Shown here piece after piece: positions 17,773-26,521 of a DNA stretch of 64,000 bases. The stretch is from positions 1,245,290 to 1,309,289 of the forward strand of contig NZ_MAQX01000001.1 of NCBI RefSeq assembly GCF_001682865.1, in the 5' to 3' direction. Numbering within the stretch: the first letter of the stretch is position 1; each line of letters starts with the position of its first letter. Position numbers and translations under genes: made by a program. Under the pieces are notes generated by a model. That model saw only the letters and a list, made by a program, of their open reading frames with translations. It made no database searches and was not told where the DNA came from. The DNA comes from Bacillus sp. FJAT-26390. Lineage in GTDB: Bacteria; Bacillota; Bacilli; Paenibacillales; Paenibacillaceae.

Positions 17773-18063
17773 ATGGCATTCGGACCGCAGCAACCCCCGT
17801 TTTATCCCTACCCGCCACCTTACCCATATCCCTACCCTTATCAGTACCCGTATCCCTACCCCTATCCGGAAGTGCTCCCAGTTCCCATTCCCTTTCCAAT
17901 AGGCACCTTTGGAGGACCATGGCTTGGCGGAGGCAGCTTTTCTGGCGGCGGGGGCTTTCATGGCGTACCATCCTCCGGATTTCATGGGGGTCCTGGAGGG
18001 GGCTTTCATGGCGCCGGGGGCGGATTTCATGGCAGGTATAGGCCATCATACAGAAGATTTTAA
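17773..18063 (+). CDS. Tyr-Pro / Gly-Phe-His low-complexity protein, spore-coat-like
   Basis: 96 residues in two low-complexity blocks: residues about 7-38 are built of YP and YPYP units, and residues about 52-90 are Gly-rich with repeated GGGFHG or SGFHG units. There is no signal peptide and no cysteine. Ribosome site GGAGG lies 8 bases before the ATG at 17773; an upstream in-frame TTG at 17758 contains that site and is rejected. Composition resembles small spore coat proteins of Bacillota, and it stands beside the YjcZ-type gene, but no family is recognised. Coat function is inference. Confidence 0.6.
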   Translation: MAFGPQQPPFYPYPPPYPYPYPYQYPYPYPYPEVLPVPIPFPIGTFGGPWLGGGSFSGGGGFHGVPSSGFHGGPGGGFHGAGGGFHGRYRPSYRRF

Positions 18064-18123
18064 ATCTCATTCATGGAGGGTGAGGGCAGCTGCCCCCTCC
18101 TCCCTAAGTTCCAGCCTCCGAAA

Positions 18124-18717
18124 TTATACCTTTATTGCGTCCCAGCTCATTTGGATAATGACATCAAGATTTTGCTGATTCGCTTCATTTTCCTTTTTGA
18201 AATGTGCCTTGGCCAGCTGAATGACAGGGAAATAACAGAAGGTCAACAAGAGATTGATGTCTGCCTGTTTCAACAATTTCTCGCGCTGCCCTCTCAAGGC
18301 AAAAGACCGCAAGGATTGAAACATCCATGCTGTGTCCTCTAGACAGAGCTTATCAAGCAGCGGCGAAGTTGAAAATTGTTCTAAAAACAAAAAGTATTCC
18401 TTATTGCTTAGCGTGAAATCCAATAAATTTCTCATGACGGTTGCAAAACCATCCTTGACAGGAGTTGAATCGTCGATATTTTGCACCAATTGCTGACTCA
18501 TCTTTTCTTTAACATTCAAATAAAGCTTTAGGAGCATGTCCTCCTTATTTTCAAAATAAACATAAATCGTTGATGATGATACGTTCGCTCGCTTAGCGAT
18601 TTTTGACATGGAGATGTCGGCAAATCCGATTTCGTTCAAAAGCTGTATCGTCGCTTGAAAGATTGCTTCGCTTTTATTCTCGTCTTTATGTCTCATGCAG
18701 GTATGATAAATGATCAT
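18124..18717 (-). CDS. TetR/AcrR-family transcriptional regulator
   Basis: 197 residues. N-terminal TetR helix-turn-helix (about 8-55): IFQATIQLLNEIGFADISM, then SKIAKRANVSSSTIYVYFEN and KEDMLLKLY. The C-terminal ligand domain is unassigned. Several upstream in-frame starts exist; the ORF start at 18717 could be a few residues too long. Lies 30 bp downstream of the hydrolase gene at 18748-19377 on the same strand. Target and ligand unknown. Confidence 0.88.
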   Translation of the reverse strand: MIIYHTCMRHKDENKSEAIFQATIQLLNEIGFADISMSKIAKRANVSSSTIYVYFENKEDMLLKLYLNVKEKMSQQLVQNIDDSTPVKDGFATVMRNLLDFTLSNKEYFLFLEQFSTSPLLDKLCLEDTAWMFQSLRSFALRGQREKLLKQADINLLLTFCYFPVIQLAKAHFKKENEANQQNLDVIIQMSWDAIKV

Positions 18718-18747
18718 TCGTTTTAAGTCAATTTTGTTGCAGAAACC

Positions 18748-19377
18748 TTACATCGCCCGCTTCAGCAACTGGTTTAACGACCACTTTGTTTTTGCGTGAT
18801 TACCAAGCCTTTGACGGTTAAGCAGCGGATAGTCGTACAACGGCCCTTCATAAAGGACTTGAAACAGAGGATGGTTTAAAAAATCATTTGGCGTGACCAG
18901 CGCCGAAGGACGCTCCCACAAGGGAATGCCGCTCTTAGTCATCGTTTCTGCCACGAACTGTGAACAAAAATAGGAGTGGACAGGCTGTAGGTCCATATCC
19001 AGCAGCACGCCAAACAATCCAATCAGATTGTAGCTGTAAAGATGTTTGTTCTTTTCAAAATCACGAATGGTTTGAATCAAATTAGCACGCTGCTCCGCGC
19101 TGACAGCTATTCGAAGCAAAGCACATCGTGTATGGGGAAAATGGCGAAAGGTCCCTTCATACATATCTTCCCTAACGAAACCCGCCAGTAAAGGATTGTT
19201 TGCTTTTTTTCGTCCGAAGCTAAATACTTCATGCAGGTTTTCATCCAGGACGAGTGAAGCATGATTGTATGGCGCACCCGTAAACCCTTTAATCAGCCTT
19301 GTAAAAATAGTACCCGTATCGGACAGCAACACGTAGATGTTATCCGTCTTGCACATTTCCATGCTAGCTTGTATCAT
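18748..19377 (-). CDS. Permuted papain-fold (YiiX/YebB-like, C92) hydrolase
   Basis: 209 residues. The permuted NlpC/P60 order is visible: an early His in YNHASLVLDENL and a late Cys in YFCSQFVAETM, with the short-helix region RLIKGFTGAPYNH before it. Family members are cysteine hydrolases or acyltransferases that act on peptides or lipids. No signal peptide is seen, so it is probably cytosolic. The frame starts with GTG at 19386 beside the ribosome site; ATG 19377 gives better spacing. Adjacent to a TetR regulator. Substrate unknown. Confidence 0.75.
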   Translation of the reverse strand: MIQASMEMCKTDNIYVLLSDTGTIFTRLIKGFTGAPYNHASLVLDENLHEVFSFGRKKANNPLLAGFVREDMYEGTFRHFPHTRCALLRIAVSAEQRANLIQTIRDFEKNKHLYSYNLIGLFGVLLDMDLQPVHSYFCSQFVAETMTKSGIPLWERPSALVTPNDFLNHPLFQVLYEGPLYDYPLLNRQRLGNHAKTKWSLNQLLKRAM

Positions 19378-19512
19378 GCTGTTCACTCTCCAATAAATAA
19401 GCTCGTTTATCTATACGATTCATTTGAATGTGATCTCGATAACTTCTGAATTGAATATACCAACACATCGGCCAACCGAATAGTACTAACTCTATCTAGT
19501 ACTGTTGTGAAA

Positions 19513-19590
19513 CAAAAAAAATACACCCTTCAAAGCAGTTAGCCAAATTCTCCCCAGAGAAATGGTGATGCCTGCTTTAAAGCGTGTATA
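19513..19590 (-). terminator. Terminator of the CynX-like transporter gene
   Basis: On the minus strand, ATACACGCTTTAAAGCAG (19572-19589) pairs imperfectly with CTGCTTTGAAGGGTGTAT (19521-19538), then TTTTTTTG. Located downstream of the MFS gene. The remaining sequence between 19378 and 19642 shows no gene. Confidence 0.7.
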
Positions 19591-19642
19591 TAGCTGTCAC
19601 ATGAATTTATTAAAGTGGATCTCCAGCACGCCATACATATTA

Positions 19643-20815
19643 TCAAACCGTTCTTACGGCCTTTTTTGGCTCCTCGCCGTTACTTATTAGAAGCTGAACA
19701 CTGATCATAATAAGAATAACGGCAATCATCGTGACAAAAGCTAATGTGAAGCTGCCGCTGCTGTCATGGATCAATCCTATGACGAGCGGTCCCATTGCAC
19801 CTATGAGGTAGCCGCCGCATTGTGACATCGCCGCCCAAGCGCCTGCTTCCTTGGCAGTTTTTGTCTCAACGATCGGAAGCATTAAAGCTAGCGGGAACAA
19901 GCCGCCGGCTCCAATGCCAAGAAATACGACTGCAACCATAATCGGCAAATGAAATAAAAGCATCAGCACGCCAACAAGCTCGCACAAGCTGCATAAGACA
20001 AGAAATAATTTCCGATTACCAAATCGCGATACGATTGCAGGCAATGTCATCGAGACCGGTATCTGCATGATGGTAAAGACGGTAAGAATCATCGCGGCGC
20101 TCGTTTTATTGTAACCGAGACTTTGCGCAATCGGTGCGATCCACGCCGTTATCGAATAGAACATACAAGCCATTAGGCCAAAGAAGAGCGTTAAAAGCAG
20201 TGCCCTTTTATTTTTGAGCGGCAGCCGTGAATGCTCCTCCTGCTGCTGCTGCTCCTCGTTGTTCTTGCGCTGCAATAGTGCTACCCAAAAAACCAAAGCC
20301 AGTACACCGAGCACAGCCCAGCATGCAAGCGTAATTGTCAAGCTATGATTGCTCCGCGTGTAGATAGGGATGGAAAGCCCAGAAGCGATCGCAGCGCCTA
20401 CTGTCATGGATACGGAATAAACGCTCACAACACCCGGCTTGCTCGGAAAATGCTTTTTAATATAACCTGACAGCATAGGGCCCGCAAGTCCGATTCCGAT
20501 GCCGGCAATAAACGCGGTCAAGATCAGTATCGTAACTGAGCTATAAAGTCCTCGCAGCGCAGTTGCAGCCGTAATAAGAAGAAGAGCCGAAAAAATCGCA
20601 CGCTCCAGTCCTAACCAATCACGAATACGGGTCGCCAGCGGCGCAAATATTCCCATACATAATACCGGAAGCGTCGTTAACAGGCTTACTGCAAGACCGC
20701 TCATGCCAAGCGTTGACTGTATGGTATCCAATAGTGGAGCTACGGAGGTTATCGCAGGCCTCAAATTTAAGGAAGCTAAAAATAGGGCAAAAAGTAAATA
20801 AAACGTTCGCATCAT
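19643..20815 (-). CDS. MFS transporter, CynX/NimT family
   Basis: 390 residues, about 12 transmembrane helices with a hydrophilic, Q/E-rich central loop (about 195-210). It opens with NLRPAITSVAPLLDTIQ, the signature start of the CynX/NimT subgroup, which includes cyanate and nitroimidazole transporters. In the inner membrane it should act as a proton-coupled exporter or importer of a small anionic or neutral compound. It is divergent from a LysR-type gene with a dyad between, the usual arrangement for a regulator and its target. Confidence 0.87.
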   Translation of the reverse strand: MMRTFYLLFALFLASLNLRPAITSVAPLLDTIQSTLGMSGLAVSLLTTLPVLCMGIFAPLATRIRDWLGLERAIFSALLLITAATALRGLYSSVTILILTAFIAGIGIGLAGPMLSGYIKKHFPSKPGVVSVYSVSMTVGAAIASGLSIPIYTRSNHSLTITLACWAVLGVLALVFWVALLQRKNNEEQQQQEEHSRLPLKNKRALLLTLFFGLMACMFYSITAWIAPIAQSLGYNKTSAAMILTVFTIMQIPVSMTLPAIVSRFGNRKLFLVLCSLCELVGVLMLLFHLPIMVAVVFLGIGAGGLFPLALMLPIVETKTAKEAGAWAAMSQCGGYLIGAMGPLVIGLIHDSSGSFTLAFVTMIAVILIMISVQLLISNGEEPKKAVRTV

Positions 20816-20884
20816 TCTCTCTCCTGTCTCTGTTTAAACACCTTGTGTACTCTGAGTATAGTGACCCTAATTACATTGATCAAT

Positions 20885-20910
20885 ACTATTATTTCTATTA
20901 TTATAATAGT
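20885..20910. promoter_or_regulatory. AT-rich dyad in the MFS/LysR intergenic region
   Basis: ACTATTAT / ATAATAGT (20885-20892 and 20903-20910) with an inner CTATTA/TAATAG dyad (20895-20900 and 20904-20909), between the divergent transporter and LysR gene. LysR proteins bind such dyads to control the target and themselves. The assignment is inferred from position. Confidence 0.5.
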
Positions 20911-20937
20911 AATAAACTATCATTGGGGGGCGAGCTC

Positions 20938-21894
20938 ATGGACACTCGGCATATTCACTATTTTATGGCTGTATGCGAGCATCTGCACTTTACAAAAGCA
21001 GCCGATCGTCTTGGCATCAGTCAGCCTACGCTCAGCCAGCAAATCAGAGTGCTTGAAGGTGAGCTTGGCATGCCGCTCTTCGATCGTATCGGCAAAAAAA
21101 TAGTGTTAACCGAAGCCGGCGAACTGCTGCGCTTGCATGGCGGAAAAATGATTCAAGCGGAGCAAGACGCCAAAAATGCGATACTCGAATTGCTGGCTGG
21201 TGAACGAGGAAACATCCGCCTTGGCGTTCTTCCTTCGGATCTCGATTTCCAGCTCGTTCCGTTGTTCATCTATTTTCATGAGAAATATCCATCCATTCAA
21301 CTGCAAGCCTTTTCCACAATCCGCGTCCAAGAAGAGGTTCTCAGCAACAATGTGGACATCGGCATCGGCTTAAAAAGCGCTCCTGACCCCAGGCTAATTC
21401 AAATGCCGCTTGGTTCAGAACCATACCATTTGCTGGTATGCTCTACAAATCCTTTAGCTGACAGAAAACAAATCGAGCTTCAGGAGCTTCAGCATATTCC
21501 GCTCGTCATGTACCCGCTTGGTTATCTAGGCCGCGATCTGGTGGAGGAAGCATGCAGGGAGCTAGGCTTCTCACTCTCTACCGTTATGGAGACAAGCTCT
21601 GCTACGTCGCTGCTGCAGCTCGTCCGAGCAGGCATAGGGGCCACCGTCCAACCTGAGCATCTTCTCAGAGGCGTAACTGTCCAATCCGGCCTTGTTTCCA
21701 TTCCGATCATAAACCGCCCCCCTTTCCGCCATTTGGTGCTCGTATATCGCTCTGACCGGTTTATAAGCCACGCTCAAAAACAGCTTGCCGCATGGCTCAC
21801 TTCCTTTTTTCAAAATGATCATCAAAGTTCAAGTGACAACAATGCCGACTCTGCCGGATTAGAAAACAAAACCCGAAAGACAGACACCATTTAA
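20938..21894 (+). CDS. LysR-family transcriptional regulator
   Basis: 318 residues. N-terminal helix-turn-helix (about 1-60: FTKAADRLGISQPTLSQQIR, then LEGELGMPLFDR) and a two-lobe effector-binding domain (about 90-290). The frame is open upstream to 20713, but ATG at 20938 follows GGGGGGCGAG with correct spacing and begins MDTRHIHYFMAVCEH, the LysR start. It probably controls the divergent MFS gene. The stop codon lies in the loop region of its own terminator. Similar to CynR/CatR-type regulators; effector unknown. Confidence 0.92.
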   Translation: MDTRHIHYFMAVCEHLHFTKAADRLGISQPTLSQQIRVLEGELGMPLFDRIGKKIVLTEAGELLRLHGGKMIQAEQDAKNAILELLAGERGNIRLGVLPSDLDFQLVPLFIYFHEKYPSIQLQAFSTIRVQEEVLSNNVDIGIGLKSAPDPRLIQMPLGSEPYHLLVCSTNPLADRKQIELQELQHIPLVMYPLGYLGRDLVEEACRELGFSLSTVMETSSATSLLQLVRAGIGATVQPEHLLRGVTVQSGLVSIPIINRPPFRHLVLVYRSDRFISHAQKQLAAWLTSFFQNDHQSSSDNNADSAGLENKTRKTDTI

Positions 21895-21916
21895 AATGGT
21901 GTATCTTTCGGGTTTT
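21868..21916 (+). terminator. Terminator overlapping the LysR stop codon
   Basis: Stem AAAACCCGAAAGA / TCTTTCGGGTTTT (from 21868, ending 21916), with inner ACACCATTT/AAATGGTGT pairing. The stop codon of the LysR gene (21892-21894) sits in the apical part, so the last nine codons form the left arm. Confidence 0.88.
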
Positions 21917-21930
21917 CATTTATTCCAATT

Positions 21931-21992
21931 AAAAACCCCTTAAATAGCAATGGAAAAACCAATCGGTTCTTTCATTGCTTATTTTAAGGGGT
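21931..21992 (-). terminator. Terminator of glnRA
   Basis: On the minus strand, ACCCCTTAAAATAAGCAATG pairs with CATTGCTATTTAAGGGGT followed by TTTT; an inner GAACC/GGTTT region lies in the loop. It is 32 bp beyond the glnA stop and is convergent with the LysR terminator. Confidence 0.85.
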
Positions 21993-22023
21993 ACTCTACA
22001 TTTCGGTATCAAAAATTTTAGAT

Positions 22024-23352
22024 TTAGTAAAGAGTCAAATACTGATCGCGTTCCCATTGGTGAACTTGCGTGCGGTACATGTCCCACTCGATTTCTTTCA
22101 GCTCGTAGAAGTGTGCAAGCGCATGGTCGCCTAGAGCATCGCAAACGATGTCGCTTCTTAGCATTTCATCAAGAGCTTCCTTCAAATCAAGCGGCAAGCT
22201 TGGAATACCAGCATCCTGACGTTCTTCCTCTGTCATGATGTAGATGTTGCGGTCTGTTGGAGCCGGCAACGGAAGCTTGTTCTGAATGCCGTCCAGACCT
22301 GCTCTTAGCATCACAGCAAGAGCCAAATATGGGTTAGCCGCCGGATCTGGATTACGAACCTCTACACGCGTGCTAAGACCGCGTGAAGCTGGAATCCGAA
22401 TCATTGGCGAGCGGTTGCTTGCAGACCAAGCGACATAACAAGGCGCTTCGTAGCCTGGAACAAGACGTTTGTATGAATTGATTGTAGGGTTCGTAATAGC
22501 TGCCATCGCACGAGCGTGAAGCAAAATACCAGCCATGTACTGACGGGCAACTGTGCTAAGGCCCAGCTTGTCCTTCTCATCGTAGAACACGTTTGTTTCG
22601 CCTTGGAACAACGATTGGTGGCAGTGCATACCGGAACCATTTACGCCGAACAACGGTTTTGGCATGAACGATGCATGCAAGCCATGCTCGCGTGCAACTG
22701 TTTTTACCACTAGCTTAAACGTTTGAATTTGGTCAGCTGCTTTAATCGCATCTGCATATTTAAAATCGATTTCATGTTGTCCCGGTGCTACCTCATGGTG
22801 GGAAGCTTCAATTTCAAAGCCCATCTCCTCAAGCGTCAGCACGATTTCACGGCGACAGTTTTCACCCATATCCATCGGCGCGAGGTCAAAGTAACCGCCT
22901 TGGTCATTAAGCTCTGTTGTCGGCTCGCCGCGCTCATCGGTTTTGAACAAGAAAAATTCCGGTTCTGGACCAACGTTCATTGCTGTGTAGCCAAGCTCTT
23001 CCGCTTCCTTCAAGGCACGTTTCAAAATACCGCGCGGATCTCCGGCAAACGGCGTTCCGTCTGGCATATAAATGTCACAAATCAAACGGGCAACGCGATC
23101 TTGTGTTACCCATGGGAATACAACCCAAGTATCTAAGTCGGGGTACAAGTACATGTCTGATTCTTCAATACGTACATAACCTTCGATGGATGAACCGTCA
23201 AACATCATTTTGTTGTCAAGAGCTTTCTCAAGCTGGCTGACTGGAATTTCAACGTTTTTAATCGTTCCTAGTAGATCCGTAAACTGCAAACGGATAAACC
23301 GAACATTTTGTTCCTGTGCTATACGTCTAATATCGTCTTTAGTGTAACTCAC
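22024..23352 (-). CDS. glnA: Glutamine synthetase, type I-alpha
   Basis: 442 residues, the short GSI-alpha form without the adenylylation loop. Motifs include [16 protein letters not shown] (N-terminal domain), PEPEFFLF, the ammonia/ATP site region [10 protein letters not shown], and [17 protein letters not shown] near the C-terminus. It makes glutamine from glutamate and ammonia with ATP. In Bacillus, feedback-inhibited GlnA binds and activates GlnR and controls TnrA. Follows glnR by 45 bp, so co-transcribed. Confidence 0.97.
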   Translation of the reverse strand: MSYTKDDIRRIAQEQNVRFIRLQFTDLLGTIKNVEIPVSQLEKALDNKMMFDGSSIEGYVRIEESDMYLYPDLDTWVVFPWVTQDRVARLICDIYMPDGTPFAGDPRGILKRALKEAEELGYTAMNVGPEPEFFLFKTDERGEPTTELNDQGGYFDLAPMDMGENCRREIVLTLEEMGFEIEASHHEVAPGQHEIDFKYADAIKAADQIQTFKLVVKTVAREHGLHASFMPKPLFGVNGSGMHCHQSLFQGETNVFYDEKDKLGLSTVARQYMAGILLHARAMAAITNPTINSYKRLVPGYEAPCYVAWSASNRSPMIRIPASRGLSTRVEVRNPDPAANPYLALAVMLRAGLDGIQNKLPLPAPTDRNIYIMTEEERQDAGIPSLPLDLKEALDEMLRSDIVCDALGDHALAHFYELKEIEWDMYRTQVHQWERDQYLTLY

Positions 23353-23397
23353 AGAATCATCTCCTTAGTTTGCGAATCATGGGTTATAAAAGTAAAA

Positions 23398-23808
23398 CTA
23401 GCGCTTATTTAAGAAACGGGTCAACTGACCTTGAATAAGCGACGCTTGACCCGGCCTTTTCTCAAGCAATTGCTGCTTCAGCAAACGGTGCAGCTGCTGA
23501 TCGGAAAGCTCGCGGCGCTTCACTTCCGATTGCTCGCTGACGATCGTTGCGTCATCCGACTCTTTCGATACCGGATTCATCACTTGCTTGATGCCTGCGA
23601 TGTTAACGCCCTTCTCGATCAATGATTTTATTTCCAAAAGCCGTTCTACGTCATTAAACGAAAATAACCGTTGGTTTCCTGCCGTCCTTGCAGGTACGAT
23701 CAATTCATGCTGCTCGTAATACCGGATTTGCCTTGCCGTTAAATCCGTCAGCTTCATCACGATGCCGATAGGGAATAAGGCCATATTTCTGCGAATATCA
23801 TCAGCCAT
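23398..23808 (-). CDS. glnR: GlnR, MerR-family repressor of nitrogen genes
   Basis: 136 residues. N-terminal MerR helix-turn-helix (MKLTDLTARQIRYYEQHELI, then RLFSFNDVERLLEIK) and a C-terminal tail ending QASLIQGQLTRFLNKR, the region that in Bacillus GlnR autoinhibits dimerisation until feedback-inhibited GlnA binds. Located directly upstream of glnA as in Bacillus. Frame starts MADDIRRNMALFPIG; MADD at 23808 has a plausible ribosome site (GGAAGGTTG). Confidence 0.93.
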   Translation of the reverse strand: MADDIRRNMALFPIGIVMKLTDLTARQIRYYEQHELIVPARTAGNQRLFSFNDVERLLEIKSLIEKGVNIAGIKQVMNPVSKESDDATIVSEQSEVKRRELSDQQLHRLLKQQLLEKRPGQASLIQGQLTRFLNKR

Positions 23809-23846
23809 GTCGCATCAACCTTCCAGTCGCTCATTTATATGTCCAT

Positions 23847-23874
23847 TCTATATGTTACAACGCAAACGTGTCAA
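23847..23874 (-). promoter_or_regulatory. Probable glnRA promoter
   Basis: Minus strand -35 TTGACA (23869-23874), 16-bp spacer, -10 TATAGA (23847-23852), 39 bp before glnR. The -35 overlaps the stop codon of the upstream ynbB-like gene. A perfect GlnR/TnrA site (TGTNA-N7-TNACA) was not found here; the region TGTAAC to TGGACA on the minus strand (about 23842-23861) is only a partial fit. Confidence 0.6.
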
Positions 23875-25163
23875 GTTATGTAAGGTTTAATCACAATTAA
23901 ACCGCTATCCACGAGCCGATATAACGCAGTTAGAACACCGTATTTTGCATGAGCGTAAGTAAGGCCGCCTTGCATATATGCAATGTAAGGTTCACGTATA
24001 GGCGCGTCAGCTGACAGCTCCAAACTGCCGCCTTGAATGAACGTACCTGCCGCCATTATAACGGCATTCTCATAACCGGGCATGTCCCAAGGTTCAGGCA
24101 CGACATGGGAATCTACCGCCGCCGCCTGCTGGATGCCTTGCACGAATGCGATCAAATGCTCTGCTTGTCCGAAACGGACTGCTTGAATAAGATCGGTTCG
24201 AGGCTCATTCCATCTTGGCTTCGTTACAAATCCGAGCTCCTCGAACAAGGCTGCAGCTAGAACGCTGCCCTTGATCGCTTGTCCCACCAAGTGAGGCGCC
24301 AAAAACAGTCCTTGGAACATAGGGCGAAGCGTGCCTAACATCGCGCCAACCTCGCCGCCGATGCCAGGCGCAGTCAACCGATATGCCGCTGCCTCTACTG
24401 CAGCAGTTGTTCCTGCAATATACCCCCCCGTTTCGGCCAAACCGCCTCCGGGGTTTTTGATAAGCGAACCCGCCATTATATCTACGCCGACCTGGGTAGG
24501 CTCTAACAGCTCTGTAAACTCACCGTAGCAATTATCAACGAAAACAAGCACATCGGGTTTCAGCGCTTTGACACGTTTGACAATTTCGGCAATCTCAGCA
24601 ACGGTAAAAGAAGCTCTCCAATCGTACCCGCGCGAGCGCTGAATCCCGATTACCTTCGTCTCATCTGTAATCGATTGCTCGATACGTTCCCAGTCAAGAC
24701 CTCCGTCTTCTTGCAACGGAACCTCTGAATATTTCACTCCCCAATCCTGCAAGGAGCCGGTTCCGTCACCCGGCTTGCCAATCACCTTATGAAGGGTATC
24801 GTAGGGTCTTCCCGTGACATATAGAAGCTCGTCCGACGGCCGAAGCACACCGAACAAAGCACAGCTGATCGTATGCGTGCCGGACACAAAATGAGGCCTA
24901 ACGATCGCAGCTTCCGCCCCCATCACGTCCGCATAGACGAGATCGAGAATTTCACGGCCGCGATCATTATAGCCATAACCCGTTGAGCCGGTAAAATGAA
25001 AATCACTTACTTTATGACGCTGAAACGCTTCAATAACTTTCCACTGATTTCGCTCCGCTATCCGATCAACGCTGCGAAAAGCTTCTGCAGCAAGCTCCTC
25101 GGATCGCTCTGCAAGCTGCTCGAGATGCTCCCAAAGCTTCTGATTCTCATGTTGCAAACTCAT
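23871..25163 (-). CDS. ynbB: YnbB-like PLP-dependent lyase (methionine gamma-lyase family)
   Basis: 430 residues. Fold type I PLP enzyme of the Met_gamma_lyase (formerly aluminium-resistance) family: FTGSTGYGYNDRGREILD, RPHFVSGTHTIS, FVDNCYGEF for the cofactor-ring aspartate and GSLIKNPGGGLAETGGYI with the Schiff-base lysine. The reaction has not been firmly established for this family; a role in sulphur amino acid breakdown is only inferred from the name-giving homologues. It sits between hflX and glnR exactly as in B. subtilis. Confidence 0.88.
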   Translation of the reverse strand: MSLQHENQKLWEHLEQLAERSEELAAEAFRSVDRIAERNQWKVIEAFQRHKVSDFHFTGSTGYGYNDRGREILDLVYADVMGAEAAIVRPHFVSGTHTISCALFGVLRPSDELLYVTGRPYDTLHKVIGKPGDGTGSLQDWGVKYSEVPLQEDGGLDWERIEQSITDETKVIGIQRSRGYDWRASFTVAEIAEIVKRVKALKPDVLVFVDNCYGEFTELLEPTQVGVDIMAGSLIKNPGGGLAETGGYIAGTTAAVEAAAYRLTAPGIGGEVGAMLGTLRPMFQGLFLAPHLVGQAIKGSVLAAALFEELGFVTKPRWNEPRTDLIQAVRFGQAEHLIAFVQGIQQAAAVDSHVVPEPWDMPGYENAVIMAAGTFIQGGSLELSADAPIREPYIAYMQGGLTYAHAKYGVLTALYRLVDSGLIVIKPYIT

Positions 25164-25200
25164 TTGATCTCTTCTCCTTCAACGTTTTGCTCAGCAAAAC

Positions 25201-26493
25201 TTACTGCTCAATAAATTGTTTCAATCGATGCCCATGCTGTTCATACTCTTGTTTGCTAACATGTACAGTTAGCCGAAGCGACTGTTCATCGATCTCTTGA
25301 TTAATAACCTCACCGCTGCGATAAGCGAGTGCGATAAGATCGCCGCGCTCAGCTGGTACGATGAACGTTAGCGTATCCCCGCTCAGCTTATCTTGAATGG
25401 TCTGCCTTAAAAGCTCAAGATCCTCCGCATCATAAGCGCTGATCACGAGGTTATCGCCGCCGGTGATGGGCAAATCCGCCAATGAACCGTCATTTATGCA
25501 CATATCCTTTTTATTATAGACCATTACATAGGGCTTATCTGCGGCGCCAAGGTCGCCTAATATTTTGTTAACCACCTTAATTTGTTCATCGCGCATCGGC
25601 GAGCTGCTGTCAATAACATGGAGCACAAGGTCGGCCTCGCATACTTCCTCCAAGGTCGCACGGAAAGCGGCAACAAGGTCATGCGGCAAATTTTGAATAA
25701 AGCCTACCGTATCCGTCAGTACGATTTCTCTGCCGTTAGGCAGCTCGAGCGTCCGCGAGGTGGGATCTAGCGTAGCAAACAACTGATTCTCAACGTAAAC
25801 ATCCGCATTCGTCAGCTCACGGAGCAATGTCGATTTGCCGGCATTCGTATAACCAACCAATGCAACTTGGATGGCGCCTGATTTTTTGCGGCGTTCGCGG
25901 TGCAGCTTCCGGTGGCGGACAACCTCTTCAAGAACAGTCTTGAGATCAAAAATCCGATCACGAATATGACGGCGGTCAGTTTCAAGCTTAGTTTCCCCCG
26001 GCCCACGAGTACCGATGCCGCCGCCTAGACGCGATAGGTTTTTGCTTTGCCCAGATAGGCGCGGCAGCAAATAGCTGAGCTGTGCGAGCTCAACTTGGAT
26101 AATACCTTCACGCGTTTTGGCACGGCCAGCAAAAATATCCAAAATCAACTGCGTCCGGTCGACGATTTTTAAATCCAGCGACTCTTCGAGATTGCGAACC
26201 TGAGCGCCGGAGAGCTCCTGATCGAATATTGCCGTTGTCGCCCCAAGCTCATCAGCCAGCGCTTTAACCTCCTGCACCTTGCCTTTGCCGATAAACCATT
26301 TGGAGTCGGCTGTTTCTTTATTTTGCGTAATGGTGGTTAGCACTTCAACGCCTGCTGTCTCGGTTAGCTGCACCAACTCCTGAAGCGACATCTCCGGGTC
26401 GCCGCCCTTACGCTTATCGTTATTTGTAACTAAGCTTATCAGTATCGCTTTTTCAACCATATTGGGGTTGGTATCGAATGTTTTCTCGCTCAT
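25201..26493 (-). CDS. hflX: HflX ribosome-associated GTPase
   Basis: 430 residues. N-terminal HflX domain (about 10-190, with the Gly-rich LGGGIGTRGPGETKLETDRR), then a coiled segment rich in R/K and the G domain: GYTNAGKSTLL (G1), TSRTLELPNG (G2 region), DTVGFIQNLPHDLV (G3), NKKD (G4), SAYDAEDL (G5). In bacteria HflX splits stalled or hibernating 70S ribosomes, e.g. after heat or antibiotic stress. Corresponds to ynbA of B. subtilis. Lies 37 bp upstream of ynbB. Confidence 0.94.
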   Translation of the reverse strand: MSEKTFDTNPNMVEKAILISLVTNNDKRKGGDPEMSLQELVQLTETAGVEVLTTITQNKETADSKWFIGKGKVQEVKALADELGATTAIFDQELSGAQVRNLEESLDLKIVDRTQLILDIFAGRAKTREGIIQVELAQLSYLLPRLSGQSKNLSRLGGGIGTRGPGETKLETDRRHIRDRIFDLKTVLEEVVRHRKLHRERRKKSGAIQVALVGYTNAGKSTLLRELTNADVYVENQLFATLDPTSRTLELPNGREIVLTDTVGFIQNLPHDLVAAFRATLEEVCEADLVLHVIDSSSPMRDEQIKVVNKILGDLGAADKPYVMVYNKKDMCINDGSLADLPITGGDNLVISAYDAEDLELLRQTIQDKLSGDTLTFIVPAERGDLIALAYRSGEVINQEIDEQSLRLTVHVSKQEYEQHGHRLKQFIEQ

Positions 26494-26521
26494 CTCATAC
26501 TCCTTCTAAACTACGCCGTCA

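Noticed and set aside
20713..20937. N-terminal extension of the LysR gene
   Set aside because: It crosses the divergent MFS start and the regulatory dyad; ATG 20938 begins the conserved LysR sequence.
23809..23870. Perfect GlnR/TnrA operator
   Set aside because: Only partial fits with wrong spacing to TGTNA-N7-TNACA were found.
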